A stretch of 64,000 nt of DNA from Stenotrophomonas maltophilia (GCA_002363385.1 DEVL01000003.1:248505-312504), one strand, 5' to 3'; counted from the stretch's first letter, positions 18,176-28,352 are shown. Notes: a model not told the origin generated them from the letters alone. A program made the numbers and translations.

Positions 18176-18534
18176 CAGCTGTTGCTTTCGATCTGCTGCT
18201 GGAACTGCTGCATCTGCTCCATGTAACCGTCCACGCCCATGAAGGCCAGCGAGATCACGAACAGCACGACGCCGGCGATCAGGAAGCCGGTGGTGACCCA
18301 GGCCCAGATCTTGGCGTTCTTGGAAGCACGACGTGCGCCTTCCAGGTCGCCCTGGTTGAGCAGGCCGTTGACCTTGCTGGCGAACACGATCGCGACCACG
18401 CCGGTGACGATGCCCGGGAAACTCAGGCACGACAGGCAGCACACGAAGAACGCCAGGATGGTGACGACGATCGACCAGATCAGGTGGTTCGGGATGCTGC
18501 CCGGGGCGGGCGGCAGTGGGGCGGTGGCATTCAT
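18175..18534 (-). CDS. CD225/dispanin-family membrane protein
   Basis: 119 aa with two transmembrane helices. The first (IWSIVVTILAFFVCCLSC) with the following PGIVTGVVAIVFASKVNGLLNQGDLEGARRASKNAKIWAW is the CD225 core: a half-membrane cysteine-rich helix, a conserved loop with S-K-V and G-D-x-x-x-A-x-x-x-S, and a second helix (TGFLIAGVVLFVISLAFM). Eukaryotic members include interferon-induced IFITM proteins; bacterial ones have no settled role. The acidic/Gln tail (MQQFQQQIESNS) is cytosolic or extracellular depending on topology. Coupled to the DUF2752 gene. Confidence 0.88.
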   Translation of the reverse strand: MNATAPLPPAPGSIPNHLIWSIVVTILAFFVCCLSCLSFPGIVTGVVAIVFASKVNGLLNQGDLEGARRASKNAKIWAWVTTGFLIAGVVLFVISLAFMGVDGYMEQMQQFQQQIESNS

Positions 18535-18645
18535 CAGCGAAACTCCATTTGCTTGGGTGGGTGTGGACGCACGAGGTGTCCCGGGCGGTAATCTAACCGA
18601 TGTCCCTGTCTCTATGTATACGGTTACATGCAGGCAGGGCGGGGC

Positions 18646-20535
18646 TCAGGCCTGATCGCCCCGCAGCTGTCGCACCCGGGTTTCCAACATCGGGGCGGTG
18701 GCAGCCTCCCCCGCGATCGGCGCAGAGGCGACCACCTCCACATGCGCGCGGAAGCGGCGTGGCACTCGCATGCGGCCCAAACGCGTGTCGCGCCGGCTCC
18801 ACATGCTCGTCCACATTCCCCGCAGTGCCATCGGCACCACCGGCACCGGGCGACGTTCGAGAATCTTCTCCACGCCCGATTTGAACGCGCCCATCTGCCC
18901 ATCGCGGGTCAACGCGCCCTCGGGGAAGATGCACACCAGTTCGCCCTCGGCCAGCGCCTTGTCCACCTCATCGAACGCGGCCTGCATCAACGCAGGATCC
19001 TCGCGCGCGCCGGCGATGGGAATCGCCTTGGCGGTGCGGAAGATCCAGCGCATCACCGGGATGTTGAAGATCTTGTAGTACATGACGAAGCGCACCGGGC
19101 GCGGGATCGTCGCCGACAGGATCAGCGCGTCCATGTAGCTGACGTGGTTGCACACGATCAGCGCAGCACCTTCGTCCGGTACGTTGGCCTCGATCCCATG
19201 CGTGCGCAGCCGGTACAGCGTGCGCACCATCACCCAGCTGAGGAAGCGCATCAGGAATTCGGGCACGATGGTGAAGATGTAGATCGACACCACGGCATTG
19301 GCGATCGCCAGCGCCAGGAACAGCTGCGGGATGGTCCAGTCCAGCACGCGCTGGGTAAGCAGGCCAAGACCCGCCGCCAGCACGATGAAGCCGGAATTCT
19401 GGATGTTGAGCGCAGCGAACACGCGCGACATTTCCGACTTGGCCGTGCGGCTCTGGATCAGCGCGAACAACGGCACCACGAAGAAGCCGGTGAACAGGCC
19501 GATGCCGATCAGATCGATGATGATGCGCGCGCTGCCCGGGGCCTGCACGAACTGCCAGATCGACAGCCCGGCCACGGCAGCCTCGCCGACGCGGGCGAAG
19601 TACAGGTCGAGCATGAAGGCGGTCATGCCGAACGCACCCAGCGGCACCAGACCGATTTCCACGGTGCGCCCGGACAGCTTCTCGCACAGCAGCGAGCCGG
19701 TGCCGGTGCCGAGTGAGAACAGCGCCAGCGCGAAGATGTAGAGCAGGGAGCCGCCGCCCAGGTTGACCTCGGCATACGTGGGCAGCTGCGAGGTGAGCAT
19801 GGTGCCGACGAACCAGAACCAGGACACGCCCAGGATCGCATTGCGCACGGCTTTCTGCTTCTTGGCCATGCGCAGCACCGCGAGCGATTCGGGCAGCGGG
19901 TTCCAGTTGATCTTCAGGTCCGGCGCGCCCGCATCGACCTTGGGAATCATCCGTGCGGTCAGGTTGCCCGCGATGGCGAGCACGATCACCGCAGTGGCCG
20001 CCACGATCGGCCCATGGCTGCCGGACAGGGCGAAGATCAGGCCGCCGGCGATCATTCCGGACAGGATCGACAGTGAGGTGCCCATCTCGACCAGGCCGTT
20101 GCCGCCGGTCAGCTCTTCTGGCTTGAGGATGGAAGGCAGCACCGAGTACTTCACGGGCCCGAACAGGGTGGACTGCATGCCGGTGCAGAACAGCGCGACC
20201 AGCAGCACCGGCATGCTCTCGGTCAGGAAACCAAGCGCGGCCAGCGACATGATCGCGATTTCCATGGTCGTGGTGATCACGATCAGTCGCGATTTCTCCA
20301 GCTTCTCCGCGATCTGGCCGGCCAGCGCCGAGAACAGGAAGTACGGCAGGATGAAGATCGCCGGCGCCAGGTTGGTATACAGCGAGCGCTCTTCGATCGG
20401 CGTGCCGAGGAAGAACAGCAGCGCGATGATGGCCTGGCGGTAGACGTTGTCGTTGAACGCGCCCAGCGACTGGACGATGAAAAACGGCAGGAAACGGCGT
20501 TGCCTGAGCAGAGCGAACTGACTATGGCCGGACAT
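18646..20535 (-). CDS. Fused lysophospholipid transporter (MFS, LplT-like) and 1-acyl-glycerol-phosphate acyltransferase
   Basis: 629 aa. Residues 1-400 form a 12-helix MFS permease starting with FLPFFIVQSLGAFNDNVYRQ, typical of LplT. Residues about 430-629 form a PlsC acyltransferase with the H-x4-D motif NHVSYMD and FPEGALTRDG. Such fusions recycle lysophospholipids: the permease flips them inward and the acyltransferase re-acylates them. No AMP-ligase (Aas) domain is present, unlike the three-part versions. AAGGAG lies 6-11 bases before ATG 20535; the 11 upstream in-frame codons were not used. Confidence 0.9.
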   Translation of the reverse strand: MSGHSQFALLRQRRFLPFFIVQSLGAFNDNVYRQAIIALLFFLGTPIEERSLYTNLAPAIFILPYFLFSALAGQIAEKLEKSRLIVITTTMEIAIMSLAALGFLTESMPVLLVALFCTGMQSTLFGPVKYSVLPSILKPEELTGGNGLVEMGTSLSILSGMIAGGLIFALSGSHGPIVAATAVIVLAIAGNLTARMIPKVDAGAPDLKINWNPLPESLAVLRMAKKQKAVRNAILGVSWFWFVGTMLTSQLPTYAEVNLGGGSLLYIFALALFSLGTGTGSLLCEKLSGRTVEIGLVPLGAFGMTAFMLDLYFARVGEAAVAGLSIWQFVQAPGSARIIIDLIGIGLFTGFFVVPLFALIQSRTAKSEMSRVFAALNIQNSGFIVLAAGLGLLTQRVLDWTIPQLFLALAIANAVVSIYIFTIVPEFLMRFLSWVMVRTLYRLRTHGIEANVPDEGAALIVCNHVSYMDALILSATIPRPVRFVMYYKIFNIPVMRWIFRTAKAIPIAGAREDPALMQAAFDEVDKALAEGELVCIFPEGALTRDGQMGAFKSGVEKILERRPVPVVPMALRGMWTSMWSRRDTRLGRMRVPRRFRAHVEVVASAPIAGEAATAPMLETRVRQLRGDQA

Positions 20536-20617
20536 GAAGACTCCTTGCGAACCGGCGCAGCCTAGCATTCTCCCTGTTGGCGCAGCATGGCAGGGCCGGC
20601 GAATGTCCCGGCCGGAT

Positions 20618-22795
20618 TCAGCGCAGCGTCCGGGCGGCCTCGTTGGCGGCGCCGCGCAGCTTGGGCAGCAGGCGCAGCATCAGCCCCATCTGGGTGCGGA
20701 TCAGCTGCAGCTTGGGCGGCATGTCGTCCGTCATCTGCTCCAGCTGCTCGGCCAGGGCGCGATCGCCCTCGTTGGCGTCTTCGGCCACCGGCTGGCGCTG
20801 CTGCAGCGCGTTGGCGATCTGCTGCATCGCCTGCTGCACCCGTTCACCGCCAGACAGCGCCAGCGGATCCTGGCCGTAGCTGTCCAGCTGGGTGCGGTGG
20901 GCGCCCAGTGCGGAGAGATGGCCGAGCAGAGTGTTGGACAGCGCCAGGAAGCGGAAGCCGGCATCCAGGTTGCGGCGCACGTGGCCGGGCTCGCGCAGCA
21001 TGTTCGACAAGGCCGTGGACAGTGCCGCGTCGGCGTTGTGCATGTCGCGCCGTGCAATGCGGTAGGCCAGGTCGTCCTGCATGCCGCTGCCGTACTGGCC
21101 CAGCACCGCGTGCAGGTACTTGGCACAGTTGTCGAGCACGCGCGCCATCACCAGGTTCAGGCGCCGGCCCTGCCAGTCGGGCAGGATCAGGAACGCGGCC
21201 GCCGCGGCGATCGCGCAGCCCAGCAGCGTATCCACCAGGCGCGGCCAGATGAGCAGGAAGCCATCGCCGATCAGGTTGAAGCAGGTCAGCGCCATCACCG
21301 TGATCGCCGCCGAGGCCACCAGGTAGCGATCGCTGCGGGTGAAGAAGAACAGCAGTGCCGACAGCAGCGCGATCAGCAGTTCGATGCGCAGGTCCTGGAA
21401 CAGCTGCATCAGCGCCCAGGTCAGGACCAGACCGATCAGCGTGCCGGCGATCCGCTGCGCAAGGCGCTGGCGGGTCGCACCGAAGTGCGGGCGGCACACG
21501 AACACGATGGTGAGCAGTACCCACGAGCCGTTCTGGGCGTTGAACAGCCGGATCGCGGCAAAACCGACGATCAGCGCCAGCGCCATGCGCAGGCCATGCC
21601 GGAACAGCACCGAGCCGGGCGTGAGCTGCTGGCGGATGCGCACGCCCATCTCGCGCAGGGTATGCGGGTTGGTATCGCGCAGGCGGGTATCGACGTTGTC
21701 CAGGGTGGACTCGGACTTCTCGGCCTCGGACAGGCGCCGCTCGATGCTCTGCAGGTTATGGCCGAGCAGCTCCAGCGAGGCCAGCAGACGCTGCCACTGC
21801 GGATTGTGCTGGGCGCGCAGCCAGCTCAGCGAATCGGTGAGATCGGCGGTGGCCTGTTTGGTGCGCTCGCCGTACTGGAACGGCTGGCGCAGGCGGATCG
21901 CCTGGCCGAGGTTGGCGCAGGCTTCACCCTGCAGCGCGAGCAGGCGCTGGCAGCGGTACAGCACGTCGCTGTGGAAAAACGCCTCGGTCAATGCGCCGTA
22001 GGGGTAGTGCGAGGAGCTGGCGCGCTCATGGAAGTCCTGGGCCATGTAATACAGGCGCAGGTACAGGCCGGACTGCACGCCGGGCCGGCCGGAGCGGCCG
22101 AAGCGTGCCAGGATCGCAGTCTTGGCGATGTTCAGCGCTTCGACCACGCGCCGGTTCTGTTCGGCCAGCGCCAGCTGGCGCTTCTGCACGTCGGCATCGC
22201 GGACCGGTTCGAACAGATCGGCCTTGAGCTGCAGGTAGCGGCCCAGTTCGATGTACAGCCGGGCCACGCGCTCGCGCACCGGCCGGTTGGCGAACAGGGT
22301 GGTCCATAGGATCGAAAGCAGGCCGTACCAGGCCGCGCCCGCCAGCAGGTGGCTGACCGCGCTGATCGACTGGGCCAGATCAGCGCTGCCGTGCTGTTCC
22401 AGGCCGATCATTGTGTAGATCGCGAGGGTCACCGTGGCCTGCGCGATCGAGGCGTAGCGTTCGCCCAGGCCGCCCAGCAGGGTCAGCCCGAACGTCGCGG
22501 CGGCCAGCGCGGTGATGAACCACCACGGATGCGGGAACAGCACCACCACGGTGGCTGCGGCTGCCACGAAGCACAGCAGTGACAGCGCCACCGATTTGAT
22601 CCGGCCCCACCAGTTGTCGTCGGTCTCGGCGATCGCGCTGGCGATGATGCCCAGGAACACACCGGGCAGCGCAGGCAGCTGGTCCAGGTACCAGCACAGC
22701 CCCATCGCCGCGGACAGCGCGATGAACACCCGCAGGCCATAGCTGGCCTTTTCATGCGCCCACAGGCGGCTGACGCGGGTTTCGAACGAAGGCAT
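20618..22795 (-). CDS. YccS/FUSC-family inner membrane protein
   Basis: 725 aa with the two-halves layout of YccS: six predicted helices at about 20-170, a large helical cytoplasmic region (about 180-395), five or six helices at about 400-520, and a second soluble tail. Stretches such as NGSWVLLTIVFVCRPHFGATRQRLAQRIAGTLIGL and SDRYLVASAAITVMALTCFN are diagnostic of the FUSC family, which includes AaeB-type aromatic acid efflux proteins. The transported substrate, if any, is unknown. It is the same direction as and 82 bases upstream of the flippase-acyltransferase gene. Confidence 0.87.
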   Translation of the reverse strand: MPSFETRVSRLWAHEKASYGLRVFIALSAAMGLCWYLDQLPALPGVFLGIIASAIAETDDNWWGRIKSVALSLLCFVAAAATVVVLFPHPWWFITALAAATFGLTLLGGLGERYASIAQATVTLAIYTMIGLEQHGSADLAQSISAVSHLLAGAAWYGLLSILWTTLFANRPVRERVARLYIELGRYLQLKADLFEPVRDADVQKRQLALAEQNRRVVEALNIAKTAILARFGRSGRPGVQSGLYLRLYYMAQDFHERASSSHYPYGALTEAFFHSDVLYRCQRLLALQGEACANLGQAIRLRQPFQYGERTKQATADLTDSLSWLRAQHNPQWQRLLASLELLGHNLQSIERRLSEAEKSESTLDNVDTRLRDTNPHTLREMGVRIRQQLTPGSVLFRHGLRMALALIVGFAAIRLFNAQNGSWVLLTIVFVCRPHFGATRQRLAQRIAGTLIGLVLTWALMQLFQDLRIELLIALLSALLFFFTRSDRYLVASAAITVMALTCFNLIGDGFLLIWPRLVDTLLGCAIAAAAAFLILPDWQGRRLNLVMARVLDNCAKYLHAVLGQYGSGMQDDLAYRIARRDMHNADAALSTALSNMLREPGHVRRNLDAGFRFLALSNTLLGHLSALGAHRTQLDSYGQDPLALSGGERVQQAMQQIANALQQRQPVAEDANEGDRALAEQLEQMTDDMPPKLQLIRTQMGLMLRLLPKLRGAANEAARTLR

Positions 22796-22875
22796 GGCGA
22801 CTCGGTGGCAGGCAGGCCACCATTATTGCCGGAGCGGGGTGAAGGGGACACCTCTGTCTGCGGGGCCGGTGCAAT

Positions 22876-24984
22876 TTACATATCGAACCGCACGCTCACC
22901 GCGAAGGTGCGCGGCAGGCCGACGCCTGCGTTCGACCAGTACTTCTTGTTGGCGAGGTTCTCCACGCCGGCGCGCCAGGTGACGGGGTGGCCGGCGGCCT
23001 GCATGCGGTAGCCGACGCCGGCGTTGACCAGGGTGTAGTCGGGCAGCTTGAGCGTGTTGTCGGCGTCGTAGTAGACGTCACCGTAGTAGCGGGCCAGTGC
23101 GTACACGCTCAGGCCCTCGATCTGCGCGATGCTGTAGTCGGCGTGCAGCACGCCCTGCCAGCGGGCGGCGCCGGCGGTGCGGTTGCCTTCCTGGGCGACG
23201 CTGTCGGGGGAGAGCTTGTCGTAGGTCGGGTCCAGCCAGGTCACGCCACCACCGAGGGTGAAGGCATCGGTCAGGCGCACATCGCCACTGACTTCCACGC
23301 CTTCGTACAGGGTGATGCCGTCCTGCACCAGCCGCTTGCCGGCGGGCGTGATCAGGTCGATGTTGGCGCCACGCTCCAATCGGAAGGCGGCGGCATTGGC
23401 GCTCCAGCGCGGATACTCGATCTTCGCGCCGATCTCGACCTGCTTGCTGATGGTGGGGTCGAGCACGTCGCCGGCATTGATGTAATCGCTGCCCACGCGG
23501 CTGCCGGCTTCCAGCGATTCGACGTAGCTGGCATACAGCGTCACGGCATCGGCCGGCTTGTACATCAGGGCGTAGGTCGGGGTAACCGGATAGGTGTGGT
23601 ACGCGCCCTTGTTTTCGAAGTCGTTGTAACGCGCGCCGGCCAGCACCGACCAGCCGTCGGCGAAGCTGACGGTGTCGCTCACGAATACCGCCTGCTGCAC
23701 GGTCTCGCTGCCGCGGCTGAGCACGCGCGAGCCGACCGCATCGTGGCGCAGCGTCGGACGCTGATAGAGGTTGCCGCGGCCGAGGGTGTTCCACTCGTAC
23801 GGGCGGTCCCAGCCCAGGCCGGTCTGGTGGGAGACGCCGGCAACGACCTGGTGCGACAGCGGGCCGGTCTGGAAGCGGCCCTGCACGATGGCCTGGGCCA
23901 GCTTCCACTCGCTCTTGCCGCCGAGCTCGTAGGTGTTGACGTCGTAGTCGCCGTTGACGTCATCGATGTAGGCGAAGATCTTGTTGACGTCGTTCCAGGA
24001 GGTGGTCACGCCATAGCTCAGGCTGGCCTTCCAGTCGCTGTTGATCTGCCAGCTCAAGGCGGTGGAGAGCAGGCTGGAACGGGTGTCGTAGTAGCTGCCA
24101 TCGATGCTGTTGTCGATGTCGCCGGCCAGCGGGCGCGGCAGCTCGGTCAGGCCGATGAAGTAGTACTGCGGGGATTCGTTGCTGAGATCGCGTGACTGGA
24201 ACACGCCGTCGAAGGTCCAGGTGAGGCGGTCGCTCAGACGCGCATCCAGCGACAGTGCGCCGACCTTGCGGTTCACCTCGCCGCCGTTGAAGGTCTCGCC
24301 TTTCTCCTGGTATGCATTGAAGCGGTAGCCGAACATGTCCTCGTTGCCGAAGCGTCCGCCCACATCGACCTGGCCGCTGACGATGCCCGCCTCGCGCCAG
24401 CCGAGCTGTGCCGACAGCGTGGTGACCTCGGTGGGCTTCTTGGTGACGTAGTTGACGATGCCACCGGGCTGGCCGAAGCCATACATGAAGCCACCGGGAC
24501 CCTTCAGCAGTTCCACCTGCTCCATCACTTCCAGCGGCCATTCGGTGCCCCACGAAGAGACCTGCAGGCCGTTGACGCGGTAGCTGTCGTAGCTCAGATC
24601 GATGCCGCGGTTGCGGATCGGCGAGCTCCAGCCACTGGCGTAGGCGCTGACCTGGGTGACCACGGACGGATCGGAGAGGAAGGCCTCGCCCAGCGAGACC
24701 ACCTGGCGCTTCTCGATGTCCTCGCGCCCCACCACCGAGATCGCGAAGGGGGTATCGCGCACGGCGCGGTCGCCCAGCGCGCCGGTGTCGGTATGGGTGC
24801 GTTCGGCGGTGACCTTGATCGCATCCAGGTCGGTGGCCAAGCGCGCCCGGGCGGCGCCGTCGGGCGTGGACTGGGCATGCGCAGCGCAGGCCGCGGCAAG
24901 GGAAAGGGCGAGCAGGGCCGGGCGCAGGGCACGGACACGGCAGCCCGGCACCACGGCCGGGAGCAAAGACACAGACTGGCGCAT
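22876..24984 (-). CDS. TonB-dependent siderophore receptor
   Basis: 702 aa outer-membrane beta-barrel. A signal peptide (MRQSVSLLP..., cleavage after AHAQS near residue 38) is followed by a TonB-box/linker region (LDAIKVTAERTHTDTG), then the plug domain with VRDTPFAISVVGREDIEKRQ and LEVMEQVELLKGPGGFMYGFGQPGG (the GxxPG-type plug motif). The barrel ends RTFAVSVRFDM, a standard C-terminal aromatic strand (F-D-M rather than Phe last). The siderophore is not readable from sequence; ferrichrome/coprogen/pyoverdine types are possible. GGAGG precedes ATG 24984. A Fur-like site lies about 140 bases upstream. Confidence 0.9.
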   Translation of the reverse strand: MRQSVSLLPAVVPGCRVRALRPALLALSLAAACAAHAQSTPDGAARARLATDLDAIKVTAERTHTDTGALGDRAVRDTPFAISVVGREDIEKRQVVSLGEAFLSDPSVVTQVSAYASGWSSPIRNRGIDLSYDSYRVNGLQVSSWGTEWPLEVMEQVELLKGPGGFMYGFGQPGGIVNYVTKKPTEVTTLSAQLGWREAGIVSGQVDVGGRFGNEDMFGYRFNAYQEKGETFNGGEVNRKVGALSLDARLSDRLTWTFDGVFQSRDLSNESPQYYFIGLTELPRPLAGDIDNSIDGSYYDTRSSLLSTALSWQINSDWKASLSYGVTTSWNDVNKIFAYIDDVNGDYDVNTYELGGKSEWKLAQAIVQGRFQTGPLSHQVVAGVSHQTGLGWDRPYEWNTLGRGNLYQRPTLRHDAVGSRVLSRGSETVQQAVFVSDTVSFADGWSVLAGARYNDFENKGAYHTYPVTPTYALMYKPADAVTLYASYVESLEAGSRVGSDYINAGDVLDPTISKQVEIGAKIEYPRWSANAAAFRLERGANIDLITPAGKRLVQDGITLYEGVEVSGDVRLTDAFTLGGGVTWLDPTYDKLSPDSVAQEGNRTAGAARWQGVLHADYSIAQIEGLSVYALARYYGDVYYDADNTLKLPDYTLVNAGVGYRMQAAGHPVTWRAGVENLANKKYWSNAGVGLPRTFAVSVRFDM

Positions 24985-25120
24985 GTTGTGGGGGTCCTCC
25001 GCGGACAGCAGCACACCGTCCGCGATCAGAAGAAAGCGGAAAAGGAGGGGTGGCTGAGTCGTCAGGCTGGCCGGGGAACCGGGAGCGGGGCAGCGCGCTG
25101 GGGCAATGCAGGACCGTGGC

Positions 25121-25140
25121 TGATGCGAATTGTTCTCTTT
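25121..25140 (-). promoter_or_regulatory. Possible Fur box upstream of the siderophore receptor
   Basis: ATGCGAATTGTTCTC (25123-25137) matches 10 of 15 positions of the core Fur consensus and resembles promoters of other Xanthomonadaceae TonB receptors. It lies about 140 bases from the receptor start. Confidence 0.4.
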
Positions 25141-25165
25141 TAGGCCGGAAGCGTCAATCCGGCGG

Positions 25166-25188
25166 GGTGCCGACCCACGGTCGGCACC
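25166..25188. repeat. REP-like palindrome after smeK
   Basis: GGTGCCGACC-CAC-GGTCGGCACC, a perfect 10-bp stem with a 3-base loop. The same GTGCCGACC core recurs at 7090-7097. It sits between smeK and the receptor gene and may mark the 3' end of the efflux mRNA. Confidence 0.65.
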
Positions 25189-25226
25189 TGCCTGCATGAA
25201 CCACGTTCAGTGCAGGCGTGCCACCG

Positions 25227-28200
25227 TCAACGCGCGGCCGCGGCGCGCTTCAACGCACGCTTCTCGCGGCGCCGCGCCCGCCGGGCCACCCAGCGCTCGC
25301 GCAGGCACGAGAAGATCACGTACAGCGCCGGAGTGCTGAGCAGCGTCAGGCTCTGCGAGAACAGCAGGCCGCCGATCATCGCGATGCCCAGCGGGCGGCG
25401 CAGTTCGGAACCTTCGCCCAGGCCGATCGCCAACGGCACCGCCGCCAGGATCGCCACCATGCTGGTCATCATGATCGGGCGGAAGCGCACGATGCTGGCC
25501 TCGCGTGCGGCCTCCAGCGGCGTCTTGCCGTGCTCGCGCTGCGCCACCACGGCGAAGTCGATCATCATGATCGCGTTCTTCTTGACGATGCCGATCAGCA
25601 GCACCAGCGCGATCATCGAGATCACCGACAGCTCGGTGTTGGTGCCATACAGCGCCAGCAGCGCGCCCACGCCCGCCGCCGGCAGCGTGGACAGGATGGT
25701 GACCGGGTGGATCAGGCTTTCGTACAGCATGCCCAGCACCAGGTAGACGGTGATGATCGCCGCCATCACCAAGATGAGCATTGCCATCGGGTCCGAATCG
25801 AAGCCGAAGCCTGCGTCCTCGGCCAGGCGGATGTCACCGGGCATGCGCATGCCGTTGACCGTGCTGTCGATGATGGCCTTGGCCTCGCCCATGCTGGTGC
25901 CGGGGGCGAGGTTGTAGCTCAGCTCCATCGTGGTGTACTGGTTTTCGTGGGTGATCTGCGACGGCGCCAGGCCCGGCACCTGCTCGGCCACCGCCGTGAT
26001 CGGCACCATTTCGCCATTGCCGGCCCGCACGTAGATCTGGTCCAGCGCTCCGGGTGTTGCGGTCTGCTCGGGCAGTGCGTTGGCCACCACGCTGTACTGA
26101 TTGATGTCCGAGTAGATCGTGGAGATCTGGCGCTGGCCGAAGGCGCCGTACAGCGCGCCGTCGATGGCACCGACCGAGACGCCGAGGCGTGCGGCCTTGG
26201 CCCGGTCGATCACGATGTTCTGGCGCAGGCCGGCAGCGTCCACGTCGGTGCCGACGTCGGCCAGCTTCGGGTTCTTCTTCAGTGCGGCCTGCAGCTTGGG
26301 CAGCCATTCCTGCAGCTGGGCCAGGTCGTTGCCCTGCAGCGAGACGCGGTACTGCGCACCCTGGCTGGCACCGCCGCCATCGTTGCTGGGCAGATCCTGG
26401 ATGGCGCGCAGGCGCAGCTGCAGATCGGGGTAGCGGTCGGCCTTTGCACTCAGCCGCGCCAGCGCCTGTGCGGTCGTTTCGCGGCGGCCATCCTTGCGGG
26501 ACTTGAGTTCCACATTGAACTGCGCGCTGGAGCCCTGGCGGCCACTGCCCAGGCGTACACCCACGGTCTTCACCGCCGGGTCGGCCATCAGCATGTCGGT
26601 GATGCGGCGCTGGCGGTTGACCATGTCCTCGAAGGAGACCGTGGCGCTGGAATTCGCGCGGCCCCAGATCAGGCCCGTGTCCTGTGCCGGGAACGCGCCC
26701 TTCTTGACCGCGCCGAACAGGAAGATGGTCGCGCCGATCAGCAGCAGCGGGGTCAGCGACAGCAGCAGTGCGTGGCGCAGCGAGAAGTCGAGCAGCTTCA
26801 CGTAGATCCGCAGCATGCGGTCGTGGCCGGCATCGAGCAGGCGGCCGAAGCGGCTCGGTTCGCCCGCATCGGCATGCGCGCTCAGGAAGCGGCTGCACAG
26901 CGCCGGGGTCAGGGTCAGCGAGATGATCATCGAGACCACGATCGCCGCAACCAGAGTGACGGTGAACTCGCGGAAGAACGCGCCCATCATGCCTTCGGCA
27001 AACAGCAGCGGGATGAACACCGCCACCAGCGAGGCGGTGATCGAGACGATGGTAAAGCCGATCTCGCGCGCACCGGTGAGGGCGGCCTGCATGCGCGGCA
27101 TGCCCTCGTCGAGGTGGCGCATGATGTTCTCGATCACCACGATCGCATCGTCGACCACGAAGCCGATCGCGATCACCAGCGCCAGCAGGCTCAGGTTGTT
27201 CAGGGTGAAGCCCAGCACGTACATCACCAGTGCCGCGCCGGCCAGCGACAACGGCACGGTCACCGCGGCGATCAGGGTCGGGGCGAGCCGCCGCAGGAAC
27301 AGCGCCATGGTCAGCACCACCATGGCCAGCGCGATCAGCAGGGTGATCTGCACTTCGTGCAGCGAGGAGCGGATGGTCGGGGTGCGGTCGAAATACGGGG
27401 TGAGCGTGGTGCCCGGTTCCAGATAGTCGCGCAGGGTCGGGATCTGCGCCTTCACCCGGTCCACGGTCTCCACGATGTTGGCCCCGGCGCGGGTGAACAC
27501 GTACATCACCACCGCCGGTTTGTGGTTGAACCACGCGGCCTGGTAGGCGTCCTGCTGCCCGTCGTAGACGTTGGCGATGTCCTGCAGGCGGATCACGCGG
27601 CCGTTGTCGGCGGTCTTGATCACCAGCTGGGCGAAGTCCGCCGCGCGCGCCACCGAGTCGTTGGCGATGATCGCGGTGGTGGTGTTGCCATCGGTCAGGA
27701 AGCCGGTCGGCGAGGTCACGTTGGCCGCACGCACCGCGTTGCGCAGGTCATCGGCGGTCAGGCCGAGCGCGTTCATCAGGCGCAGGTTGACGTCCACGCG
27801 CACGGCGGGCGTGGACGCACCGGCGATATCCACCGAGGACACCCCGGTGATCTGGCGGATGCGCTGGGCCAGCAACGAGTCGGCCACGTTGTAGAGGTCA
27901 TCGGCCGACTGCGTTTCCGAGGTCAGGGCGATCGCGATGACCGGGTCATCGTTCGGGTTCGCCTTCTGGAACATCGGCGTGCCCAGCCCGGCGGGCAGGT
28001 CGGACTGGGCCGAGTTGATCGCGGTCTGCACGTCCAGCGCGGCCGAATCGATGTCGCGGTCGCTCTGGAAGATCATGAAGACCAGCGAGCTGCCTTCCGA
28101 ACTGGACGAGCGCATGCGGTCGATGCCCGGCAACTGGCCAAGGTGGCGCTCCAGCGGCGCGGTCACCGTGGAGGCCATCGTCGTGGCATCCGCGCCGGCC

Positions 28201-28352
28201 TGGTTGGCGTGCACGAAGATCACCGGGATCTGGATGTTCGGCAGCGCCGACACGCCCAGCTGCAGGTAGCAGATCACGCCCACCACGAACAGGCCGATGG
28301 CCAGCAGGGCGGTGCCGATCGGGCGGCGGATGAACGGACCGGAGATGTTCAT
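25227..28352 (-). CDS. smeK: RND efflux transporter subunit, MdtC/MuxC-like (SmeK type)
   Basis: 1041 aa proton-driven inner-membrane pump subunit with the 12-helix RND layout: TM1 (IRRPIGTALLAIGLFVVGVI), two large periplasmic loops, and paired halves. The TM4 proton-relay motif IAIGFVVDDAIVVIENIMRH has the double Asp. It has the compact sequence of MdtC-type subunits. The gene begins at ATG 28352 with GGAGGTGG upstream, 34 bases after smeJ, and ends a three-gene operon. S. maltophilia SmeIJK has exactly this one-adaptor, two-pump arrangement and has been linked to aminoglycoside and envelope-stress tolerance; the name is assigned by that resemblance. Confidence 0.9.
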   Translation of the reverse strand: MNISGPFIRRPIGTALLAIGLFVVGVICYLQLGVSALPNIQIPVIFVHANQAGADATTMASTVTAPLERHLGQLPGIDRMRSSSSEGSSLVFMIFQSDRDIDSAALDVQTAINSAQSDLPAGLGTPMFQKANPNDDPVIAIALTSETQSADDLYNVADSLLAQRIRQITGVSSVDIAGASTPAVRVDVNLRLMNALGLTADDLRNAVRAANVTSPTGFLTDGNTTTAIIANDSVARAADFAQLVIKTADNGRVIRLQDIANVYDGQQDAYQAAWFNHKPAVVMYVFTRAGANIVETVDRVKAQIPTLRDYLEPGTTLTPYFDRTPTIRSSLHEVQITLLIALAMVVLTMALFLRRLAPTLIAAVTVPLSLAGAALVMYVLGFTLNNLSLLALVIAIGFVVDDAIVVIENIMRHLDEGMPRMQAALTGAREIGFTIVSITASLVAVFIPLLFAEGMMGAFFREFTVTLVAAIVVSMIISLTLTPALCSRFLSAHADAGEPSRFGRLLDAGHDRMLRIYVKLLDFSLRHALLLSLTPLLLIGATIFLFGAVKKGAFPAQDTGLIWGRANSSATVSFEDMVNRQRRITDMLMADPAVKTVGVRLGSGRQGSSAQFNVELKSRKDGRRETTAQALARLSAKADRYPDLQLRLRAIQDLPSNDGGGASQGAQYRVSLQGNDLAQLQEWLPKLQAALKKNPKLADVGTDVDAAGLRQNIVIDRAKAARLGVSVGAIDGALYGAFGQRQISTIYSDINQYSVVANALPEQTATPGALDQIYVRAGNGEMVPITAVAEQVPGLAPSQITHENQYTTMELSYNLAPGTSMGEAKAIIDSTVNGMRMPGDIRLAEDAGFGFDSDPMAMLILVMAAIITVYLVLGMLYESLIHPVTILSTLPAAGVGALLALYGTNTELSVISMIALVLLIGIVKKNAIMMIDFAVVAQREHGKTPLEAAREASIVRFRPIMMTSMVAILAAVPLAIGLGEGSELRRPLGIAMIGGLLFSQSLTLLSTPALYVIFSCLRERWVARRARRREKRALKRAAAAR

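Noticed and set aside
18175..18442. N-terminal 89-residue extension of the DUF2752 protein
   Set aside because: That stretch lies inside the CD225 gene in another frame and is Arg/His-rich; the ATG overlapping the CD225 stop is the natural start.
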